Assembly (NCBI GenBank): GCA_002774185.1
Contig: PEZG01000054.1
Span: forward strand, 1 to 11,514
Direction of reading: 5' to 3'
DNA length: 11,514 nucleotides
Source: Candidatus Roizmanbacteria bacterium CG09_land_8_20_14_0_10_41_9
GTDB taxonomy: Bacteria > Patescibacteriota > Microgenomatia > UBA1406 > GWC2-37-13
Part shown: positions 6,641 through 11,514 of the stretch, piece by piece
Position numbering within the stretch: position 1 is the stretch's first letter
Layout of the letters: every line of letters begins with the position of its first letter
Program-made: the position numbers and the translations under genes
The notes under the pieces: generated by a model
The model's input: only the letters and a program-made list of their open reading frames with translations
Database searches by the model: none
Told to the model about the DNA's origin: nothing

Positions 6641-6650
6641 AGGTTATGAA

Positions 6651-6683
6651 ATTCTAATGAACAAAAATGAAAATTAGCTGAAA
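6651..6683 (-). promoter_or_regulatory. Predicted response-regulator box and promoter of the efflux operon
   Basis: Reading the - strand, CTTTCAG and TTTTCAT lie at 11-bp period within TTTCAGCTAATTTTCA (6683-6668). After 11 nt comes TAGAAT (6656-6651), a five-of-six -10. ATG 6640 follows after 10 nt. The box covers the -35 position and contains the kinase stop codon. OmpR/PhoB-family regulators typically bind direct repeats of 10-11 bp period, here in the position used for activation. Confidence 0.6.
6668..6683 (-). repeat. 16-bp regulatory repeat, copy 1
   Basis: TTTCAGCTAATTTTCA on the - strand is identical to 8408-8393 in the regulator promoter. An exact 16-bp match at two promoters of one gene cluster, in the same orientation and at nearly the same distance from a -10, is unlikely to be chance. 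Confidence 0.85.
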
Positions 6684-7687
6684 GAAATTAATGGTAGGGA
6701 TACCGTGAATACCGATCCTGTATTCCGTTTACTTTCGACGTGTATAGAGCCGTGATGGGCATCGACAATTTTTTTCGCAATGGATAACCCAAGACCATAT
6801 CCTCCAGTACCGGTTCTTGACCTCGCGTAGTCTGCCCTATAGAATCGGTCAAAGATGTGAGGGAGGTCTTTTGCCTCAATCCCCATCCCTTCGTCCGTTA
6901 CCGATATGAAAACAGAGTTGCCGGTTTTTCGGGTTTCGACGGTGATCGTACTTTCTCGAGGACTGTATTTTATTGCGTTATCAAGAAGTATTACGAATAC
7001 GTCCGTGATACCAAACGCACTTCCTTTGATCTCGTATTCTCCAACTTTTTCTTTAATCTCTATCTGCTTTTGTTTAGCAACGGGTAGCATTTTATGGACT
7101 GCTTTTTTAATCGCTTCCGTTACCGATATAACTTCAAACGGTATGGTTCCATTTGGTGTTTGATACTGGCTAAGTTGCAATAGCTCTTCGGAAAAGAGCT
7201 GCAGTTTATCCACTTCATTAACGCTCTCGGAAATTAATTTTTTTGCATTTAAGAGGGTAAGGTTTTTATCGCGGAGGTTAACTTCCATTGCGGTTTTGAG
7301 CGAGGTAAGAGGGGTTCGCAGTTCATGGGAGGCGTCGCTGATGAACCGGTTTTGTTCATCCACCATCTCTTGAATGGGCTTAAGGGTTTTCCCGGCCAAA
7401 ACGTATCCGAGCGCACCGGAAATAACAAATATCACCCCGTTTATAACAGCAAGGATCAAGATAATTCTCTGTTTGGATTCTTTAATCAGATCCAGGTCTG
7501 CAGGAGAGAGAGGAGGAGGCATGAGTAAAACCTGTCTTTCGATCCTCATTCTATGTATGCGCGCAAACCGTTCCACCTCACTTTCCAAACCCTTATAGAT
7601 AACGACGCTGAATGAAATACTGATCAGCATAATAATGAGGAGATACCATGCGGTTAGCTTGAGCCGAGTTTTATTAAATATATACAT
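6674..7687 (-). CDS. Sensor histidine kinase (two-component system)
   Basis: The 337-residue kinase has two membrane helices (about 12-32 and 75-98) enclosing a short external loop of about 42 residues with a Pro-rich MPPPLSP stretch. There is little or no HAMP domain: LAGKTLKPIQ leads directly into HisKA with the H-box FISDASHELRTPLTS, phospho-acceptor His121. The ATPase domain has the N-box around Asn237 (LLDNAIKYSP), DEGMG (265-269), the F-box FDRFYRA, and the G-box GGYGLGLS (305 region). With such a small external loop it may sense within the membrane or through a partner, as in BceS-like intramembrane-sensing kinases; that is inference. I chose ATG 7687, 7 nt after the regulator stop, because it precedes the first helix directly; a start at 7768 would overlap the regulator by 74 nt. 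The stop codon is embedded in the box controlling the next gene. Presumed partner: the regulator encoded at 8369. Confidence 0.93.
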   Translation of the reverse strand: MYIFNKTRLKLTAWYLLIIMLISISFSVVIYKGLESEVERFARIHRMRIERQVLLMPPPLSPADLDLIKESKQRIILILAVINGVIFVISGALGYVLAGKTLKPIQEMVDEQNRFISDASHELRTPLTSLKTAMEVNLRDKNLTLLNAKKLISESVNEVDKLQLFSEELLQLSQYQTPNGTIPFEVISVTEAIKKAVHKMLPVAKQKQIEIKEKVGEYEIKGSAFGITDVFVILLDNAIKYSPRESTITVETRKTGNSVFISVTDEGMGIEAKDLPHIFDRFYRADYARSRTGTGGYGLGLSIAKKIVDAHHGSIHVESKRNTGSVFTVSLPLISFS

Positions 7688-7694
7688 ATATATA

Positions 7695-8369
7695 CTATTC
7701 TCCAATTTTATACCCGAAACCTCTAATCGTGTGAATAAGCGGCTTTTCGTCCTTGAATGGGACATCAATTTTACCCCTCAGCTTTTTCACATAAACCTCG
7801 ACTGTGTTAGGAAGGATGTCCGCATCGTAATTCCATACATGACTAACGATTTGGTTTTTGGAAAGGATTTTCCCAACATTTCGCATGAGATATTCCAAAA
7901 GCGAGAATTCCTTACGGGAAAGTTTGATGGGAACTTTTCCGCGATTTACTTGAAACTGGTTTGGATTCAAATGTAAGTTTCCCACTGACAGGATAGTGCT
8001 AAGCGAGGTTTTTGGCCTTCGAGTAAGCGCCCGAATTCGAGCCAATAATTCTTCAAATGCGAACGGCTTCGTGAGATAGTCATCCGCTCCACAATCCAAG
8101 CCTTCAACCTTGTCGTGCATCTGTCCTTTTGCCGTCAGCATGAGTATTGGGGAATGAACGTGGTTTTTCCTAAGTTCTTTGCAGATAGTGATCCCGTCCA
8201 TCTCAGGAAGCATTACGTCAAGGATAATAAGGTCATAGTCTTCAGTCGACGCGAGATCGAATCCGTCATTCCCGCCATAGACTACGTCAACCGCATACGT
8301 TTCTTGTTCCAAGCCCTTTTTAATGGAGTTCGCAATCCTATGTTCGTCCTCGATAACAAGTATTCTCAT
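7695..8369 (-). CDS. OmpR/PhoB-family response regulator
   Basis: The 224-residue regulator has a receiver domain (1-118) with acidic pair Glu7/Asp8, phospho-acceptor Asp51 (LIILDVMLPEMDG), Thr79 and Lys101 (LTKPF). A winged-helix DNA-binding domain follows (about 128-222) with the usual LSRKEFSLLEYL, NTVEVYVKKLR and IRGFGYKIG signatures. Such proteins bind 10-11-bp direct repeats as head-to-tail dimers, matching the repeats found here. The start is ATG 8369, giving the canonical MRILVIEDE; an upstream in-frame ATG at 8417 would add 16 residues and is excluded because the promoter -10 (8382-8377) lies between. Only 7 nt separate -10 and ATG, so the mRNA is probably leaderless. The kinase gene follows directly. 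A box at the gene's own promoter indicates positive autoregulation. Confidence 0.95.
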   Translation of the reverse strand: MRILVIEDEHRIANSIKKGLEQETYAVDVVYGGNDGFDLASTEDYDLIILDVMLPEMDGITICKELRKNHVHSPILMLTAKGQMHDKVEGLDCGADDYLTKPFAFEELLARIRALTRRPKTSLSTILSVGNLHLNPNQFQVNRGKVPIKLSRKEFSLLEYLMRNVGKILSKNQIVSHVWNYDADILPNTVEVYVKKLRGKIDVPFKDEKPLIHTIRGFGYKIGE

Positions 8370-8376
8370 GCTTCCT

Positions 8377-8409
8377 ATTATATCTCCAAAACTGAAAATT
8401 AGCTGAAAA
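8377..8409 (-). promoter_or_regulatory. Predicted autoregulatory box and leaderless promoter of the response regulator
   Basis: On the - strand two perfect TTTTCAG half-sites (8409-8403 and 8398-8392) repeat at 11 bp. They lie before a consensus -10, TATAAT (8382-8377). The -35 position (CAGCTA) has no consensus and is occupied by the repeat. ATG 8369 begins 7 nt after the -10. Confidence 0.7.
8393..8408 (-). repeat. 16-bp regulatory repeat, copy 2
   Basis: This is identical to 6683-6668 in the same orientation. Here the match to the half-site repeat extends further: TTTTCAGCTAATTTTCAG runs from 8409 to 8392. Confidence 0.85.
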
Positions 8410-8432
8410 ACAAACAAAATACTTTATATGAT
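8403..8432 (+). promoter_or_regulatory. Possible divergent promoter of the methyltransferase gene
   Basis: TATGAT at 8427-8432 is a five-of-six -10, 17 nt before ATG 8450. Its -35 position falls on CTGAAA/TGAAAA (8403-8409), the distal half-site of the regulator box, so the box might act on both directions. The -35 match is weak. Confidence 0.35.
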
Positions 8433-8449
8433 AAAATCAGACATAAAAG

Positions 8450-9166
8450 ATGAGTACGCTTAAACAATTTAGATTGCTCATATCTCCTCTTTTCATCGCG
8501 AGGTATTACTTAATAGAGGATCTTCGGGCAATTCTGAAAAAATACCGATTAAAAGGAAATCTGATAGATATCGGGTGCGGATCAAAACCTTACAAAAATT
8601 ATTTTTCATATATAGGAAATTATCGCGGAATTGACTTTAAAACTTTTTCTCGCAATAAAGATTTCCCTGAAGATAAACCGGACTATTATTTTAACCATTC
8701 CTACGTGAAGTCTCTTGTTTTACCATTCCGAGATAACCAGTTTGGCAATGCGGTTTCTTTTCAGGTTCTTGAACATCATGCGGATGCCAATAGGATGATT
8801 AGTGAGATGATCAGGGTGACGAAATCAGGAGGATACCTGTTAATCAGTGCGCCGTTTATTGCATCCCTTCATGAAAGTCCTCATGACTATTGCAGATTTA
8901 CCGAATATTATTTCCAAAAAATACTTAAAAAATACCACTGCCACATCCTTGAGATAAGAAAACAAGGCTCATTATTTTCAACGATCGCAACACTCCTATG
9001 CGATTACCTGAATGCATTTGCTGCGAAAAACAGAGTCTTTTATTTTTTTGCTTTGATGATCTTTCCTCCCTTTTTATTGTTCCAATATTCGTCTCTCCTC
9101 CTAGATAGGCTATTTCCATCCGACGAGATATTTTTTAATTATGTTATCCTTGCGCGGAAAAAGTAA
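8450..9166 (+). CDS. Class I SAM-dependent methyltransferase
   Basis: The 238-residue protein has the Methyltransf_11-type core. Motif I is LIDIGCGSKPY (38-48). Asp62 in YRGID is the probable ribose-binding acid at motif II. The stretch SFQVLEHHAD (about 103-112) is motif IV-like. SPHDYCRFT (143-151) resembles the segment found in methyltransferases of surface polysaccharide clusters. The C-terminal part is strongly hydrophobic with PPFLL, which could attach it to the membrane. It lies 11 nt before a GT4 glycosyltransferase gene, so methylation of a sugar or glycolipid in cell-surface glycan synthesis is the best guess; the substrate is unknown. It diverges from the response regulator across 80 nt. 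Both this gene and the next use visibly more A/T-rich codons and A/T runs than the efflux operon, perhaps from separate origin. Confidence 0.85.
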   Translation: MSTLKQFRLLISPLFIARYYLIEDLRAILKKYRLKGNLIDIGCGSKPYKNYFSYIGNYRGIDFKTFSRNKDFPEDKPDYYFNHSYVKSLVLPFRDNQFGNAVSFQVLEHHADANRMISEMIRVTKSGGYLLISAPFIASLHESPHDYCRFTEYYFQKILKKYHCHILEIRKQGSLFSTIATLLCDYLNAFAAKNRVFYFFALMIFPPFLLFQYSSLLLDRLFPSDEIFFNYVILARKK

Positions 9167-9177
9167 ATAAACCTTGA

Positions 9178-10347
9178 ATGAAAATTCTTATCAATGGGAT
9201 ATCAGAGGATGGAGGGCATTATCAAGTCCCTTGGATGTTAAAGTTCAAGAGGTTTTTTGAACTGGGTTGGAGCATCACTTTCTTTGGGAACCGTAGGTAC
9301 CGAGATAAATTGTGGTGCTACCCCTTTTTTAAGAAATACCGCTATGGTTTTATTGAATTGAAACATACATCCCCAATTCCCAACCATAAATTCAGATTTA
9401 TGGTTGAGTTACTGAGGAGAAATATTGTGAGTTTTTTTTATGTTTTTAGTATTAGAAATCAATATGATGTTGTATACTCTCCGGCCTCAGTTCTCGATCT
9501 TATCCTTTTCCCATATGTTCTTAAAAAGATTGACAAACGAATTAAGTGGGTGGCGGTATTTGACAACATCGTCCCTCTTCGCGATCCAGGAAACAAGCTT
9601 ACAAGATTTCTTGCGTGGCTTTTTTTCCGTATCAGCCTGGTTCTTCTGAAAGATGCCGACTTGGTTTTCGCCATATCGCCGGATCTGAAAGTATTTCTTC
9701 TGGAGAGCGGATTTCAAAAAAATAAGGTGGTAGTTACCGGTAACGGTCTTGATGTTGATTTATTGAAACTTGCTAAAAAAGAAGCCGATTGGAATATGGA
9801 CGCTTTATATGTGGGAAGGATCAATGAAACAAAGGGAATTTACGATTTACTAGGAGTCTTACAGATCGTAAAAAAAACGTATCCGCATTTTCAACTTGGG
9901 ATCATGGGGAACGGTGATGAAATTACGCAACGGCAATTTAAACGGAAGATCAGAGAAATGGAATTAGAAAAAAATACTCAATTATTGGGCTACGTCACAG
10001 GCGGAAAAAAATTCAATATGATCAAGAGCAGCAAGTGCTTTCTGTTTTTAAGCAAAAGCAAAAGCGAAAGCTTTGGCGTTGCCCTACTTGAAGCCGTATG
10101 TTTGGGGCTGCCCGCAATAGCGTACGATTTACCTTCCTACAAAAACATATATAAGCATAAAGAAATTTTCACATTTAAAGTTGGCGATACTCAGTCGGTA
10201 GCCGGAAAAATTATAGAAATATTTCGCGAGAAGAAATTCACGAATAATAAAGGTAAACTTCTTCAAAAAAAATACAGTTGGAAAAAAATAGCTGATATGG
10301 AATTCCATTCCATTCACCACATGGTTTATTTAAGCTATAATAATTAG
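9178..10347 (+). CDS. Glycosyltransferase family 4 protein
   Basis: The 389-residue protein has the two-Rossmann GT-B layout. The N-terminal half opens with MKILINGISEDGGHYQVPW. The C-terminal GT1-type domain begins near residue 209 with ALYVGRINETKG, whose Gly213-Arg214 and Lys219 are the usual donor phosphate contacts. The E-x7-E motif is present as Glu297 and Glu305 (ESFGVALLE), followed by CLGLPAIAYDLPSY. This is a retaining transferase using a nucleotide-sugar donor, acting at the cytoplasmic face of the membrane; sugar and acceptor are unknown. It follows the methyltransferase gene by 11 nt, and the pair probably forms one transcript. The region is A/T-rich with long A and T runs. A good promoter for the next gene is inside its 3' end. 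Confidence 0.92.
   Translation: MKILINGISEDGGHYQVPWMLKFKRFFELGWSITFFGNRRYRDKLWCYPFFKKYRYGFIELKHTSPIPNHKFRFMVELLRRNIVSFFYVFSIRNQYDVVYSPASVLDLILFPYVLKKIDKRIKWVAVFDNIVPLRDPGNKLTRFLAWLFFRISLVLLKDADLVFAISPDLKVFLLESGFQKNKVVVTGNGLDVDLLKLAKKEADWNMDALYVGRINETKGIYDLLGVLQIVKKTYPHFQLGIMGNGDEITQRQFKRKIREMELEKNTQLLGYVTGGKKFNMIKSSKCFLFLSKSKSESFGVALLEAVCLGLPAIAYDLPSYKNIYKHKEIFTFKVGDTQSVAGKIIEIFREKKFTNNKGKLLQKKYSWKKIADMEFHSIHHMVYLSYNN
10313..10341 (+). promoter_or_regulatory. Predicted promoter of the DUF362 gene
   Basis: TTCACC (10313-10318, four of six) and a perfect TATAAT (10336-10341) are separated by exactly 17 bp. They lie inside the last codons of the glycosyltransferase. Transcription would begin near 10348, leaving a leader of about 25 nt with no Shine-Dalgarno before ATG 10375. 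Confidence 0.6.
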
Positions 10348-10374
10348 ATTTGCACTGCAACAATTTCTATTCTT

Positions 10375-11292
10375 ATGGATACACCTAAGGTATTTTTTCA
10401 TCCCGTTAACAAAAAAAATCGAAGCGATATGTCGCAGATCGCTCGTCGGCTACTTGGGTTAGTTGTTTCGGATACCCAAATTCGGTTATCAAAAGAAATA
10501 CCCATCAAGGTGCATCCGGGTCAGCCGGGCAATATTTCTTTCATAAAGCCAAATAATTACGATGGAGTGATTGACTTTTTGCAGGAGAAAAAGATCAAAA
10601 CGTATTTTATTGAAACGAATATGGTGACGGGTCCACGCTCCCTTGCATCGACACACCTTGAAGTCGCCAGGAAACACGGGTTTACCCGCATCCCGTTTGT
10701 TATCGCGGACGGGGAAGATGGGGAAGACCATGTGCTCGTTCCGGTTGAGGGTGGAACCTATATAAAAAAAGCTAAAATCGCCCGCAAACTCGCCGATCAA
10801 CAACAAATGATCGTCGTAAGTCATTTTAAAGGTCATATCGCAACGGGTTTTGGAGCTGCGATAAAAATGTTGGGGATCGGATTTGCATCCCGACGGGGAA
10901 AAATAGACGCCCATAGCAAAGACGGAACGAAATTCCACAAAAAAACCATTAATTGGAGTGAGGGCGACAAACTGTATTGGGGTTCTTTATTCCATAAACG
11001 GGTTGCTGAGTATGCATTGGCTGCAGTCAATAAAAAACACTATATTTACCTTACTTTTGCAATAGACATTGTGAAGAATTGCGATTGTGACGGAGTTCCT
11101 ATGAAGCCCATATATAGAGATTTAGGAATTTTTGCCTCGACTGATCCCGTCGCCATTGATAAGGCTTGTTTTGATATGCTTGCACAAAGGGAAGGAAAAA
11201 AACCTTTTTTGGGAGATGACGTGTTTCCTTTTGCAGAGCGGATAGGTCTTGGTTCACGCGCCTACAATCTTATCGTTGAGGGGAGTGAATGA
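10375..11292 (+). CDS. DUF362 protein lacking the usual ferredoxin insert
   Basis: The 305-residue protein shows DUF362 features in order: YFIETNMVTGPRSLASTHLEVARKHGF (77-103), MIVVSHFKGHIATGFGAAIKMLGIGFASRRGK (145-176), YLTFAIDIVKNCDCDG (225-240), and IGIFASTDPVAIDKACFDM-like residues 250-268 with Asp257. Most DUF362 proteins carry a two-cluster 4Fe-4S ferredoxin domain after the SRRGK segment. Here only about 25 residues (180-204) with no cysteine stand in that place, so the ferredoxin part is absent. The remaining cysteines are 236, 238 and 265. The biochemical role of the family is not known to me. It has its own promoter in the preceding gene. Its 3' end overlaps the convergent Fe-hydrogenase-like gene by 39 nt, with no terminator between them. 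ATG 10375 is the only good start near the promoter. Confidence 0.85.
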   Translation: MDTPKVFFHPVNKKNRSDMSQIARRLLGLVVSDTQIRLSKEIPIKVHPGQPGNISFIKPNNYDGVIDFLQEKKIKTYFIETNMVTGPRSLASTHLEVARKHGFTRIPFVIADGEDGEDHVLVPVEGGTYIKKAKIARKLADQQQMIVVSHFKGHIATGFGAAIKMLGIGFASRRGKIDAHSKDGTKFHKKTINWSEGDKLYWGSLFHKRVAEYALAAVNKKHYIYLTFAIDIVKNCDCDGVPMKPIYRDLGIFASTDPVAIDKACFDMLAQREGKKPFLGDDVFPFAERIGLGSRAYNLIVEGSE

Positions 11293-11514
11293 TTTAACTT
11301 CCCGCTCACTACAGTTCTCTATAATAGGTTTAGTTACCTTTTTTGTCCGTTCTTGCAAAGGGAGATCGCTTTCGATGCCGGGACCATTGATGCATCCTCC
11401 TTCGCAGAGAAGCACGTCAACAAATCGAATACTCGGATTTTTTTCAAATTCCGATAGAACCCCTTCGATATGACTCCATCCTGAAACGATCCGGATTTCC
11501 TCATCTTTCAACAA
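11254..11514 (-). CDS. Fe-hydrogenase-like protein (large-subunit C-terminal type), 3' part
   Basis: An 86-codon open frame enters from the right edge and stops at 11256-11254; its start is outside the window (the first codon seen is TTG, read as Leu). The piece RIVSGWSHIEGVL then FVDVLLCEGGCINGPG (31-46) matches the end of the iron hydrogenase large-subunit C-terminal domain. Cys37 and Cys41 correspond to the CPGGC cysteines of the H-cluster motif. The residues before and after differ from true FeFe hydrogenases: DVL in place of E-x-M, and GPG in place of GGGQP. The tail PLQERTKK is as in hydrogenase-like regulatory or electron-transfer proteins (HsfB-type). So an Fe-S protein related to hydrogenase is secure, catalytic H2 activity is not. 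It converges on the DUF362 gene and overlaps it by 39 nt. Confidence 0.75.
   Translation of the reverse strand: MLKDEEIRIVSGWSHIEGVLSEFEKNPSIRFVDVLLCEGGCINGPGIESDLPLQERTKKVTKPIIENCSEREVKSFTPLNDKIVGA

Noticed and set aside
7676..7695. Alternating TA tract between regulator and kinase as a promoter or repeat element
   Set aside because: It is short and explained by the spacer plus the first kinase codons; no -35 fits.
10489..10938. 149-codon open frame on the - strand
   Set aside because: It is antisense to the DUF362 gene and shows no recognisable pattern or promoter.
1..11514. CRISPR array, tRNA or rRNA genes, insertion sequences, phage genes
   Set aside because: No regularly spaced repeats, cloverleaf-like sequences, transposase motifs or terminal inverted repeats were seen on either strand.

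Overview
The window looks like chromosomal DNA from a small-genome bacterium, most probably a Candidate Phyla Radiation (Patescibacteria) lineage such as Microgenomates. That placement is inference from the gene set: a MacAB-like efflux unit with no visible outer-membrane partner, a DUF5666 protein, a DUF362 protein, promoters placed almost on top of start codons, and few Shine-Dalgarno sequences. No 16S rRNA or other decisive marker is present. UGA is used as a stop codon by several genes, which argues against the recoded Gracilibacteria/Absconditabacteria.

Layout on the + strand, left: the 3' end of a CsaA-like tRNA-binding protein (1-284), a CaCA-family cation exchanger (345-1283), and a small exported helical protein (1346-1819) preceded by a possible 7-codon leader ORF. 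A strong bidirectional terminator (1840-1873) closes this side.

Layout on the - strand, centre: a seven-gene head-to-tail array from 8369 down to 1872. It encodes an OmpR-type response regulator, a sensor histidine kinase, a periplasmic-adaptor-like membrane fusion protein, an ABC ATPase, a MacB/FtsX-type permease, a membrane-anchored alpha/beta hydrolase, and an anchored DUF5666 protein. It ends at the same terminator.

Layout on the + strand, right: diverging from the regulator are a SAM methyltransferase (8450-9166) and a GT4 glycosyltransferase (9178-10347), probably for cell-surface glycan work, then a DUF362 protein that lacks the usual ferredoxin insert (10375-11292). Convergent to it, and overlapping it by 39 nt, is the 3' end of an Fe-hydrogenase-like protein (11254-11514).

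The most interesting signal is regulatory. A 16-bp sequence containing two half-sites at 11-bp period lies 10-11 nt upstream of the -10 of both the regulator gene and the adaptor gene. A diverged copy with the same geometry lies upstream of the small exported protein at 1346. I infer one self-regulated two-component regulon: sensor kinase to regulator to efflux/hydrolase/DUF5666 operon plus the small exported protein. In all three cases the first ATG is only 6-10 nt after the -10, implying leaderless or nearly leaderless mRNAs. The signal sensed and the substrate exported cannot be read from the sequence.
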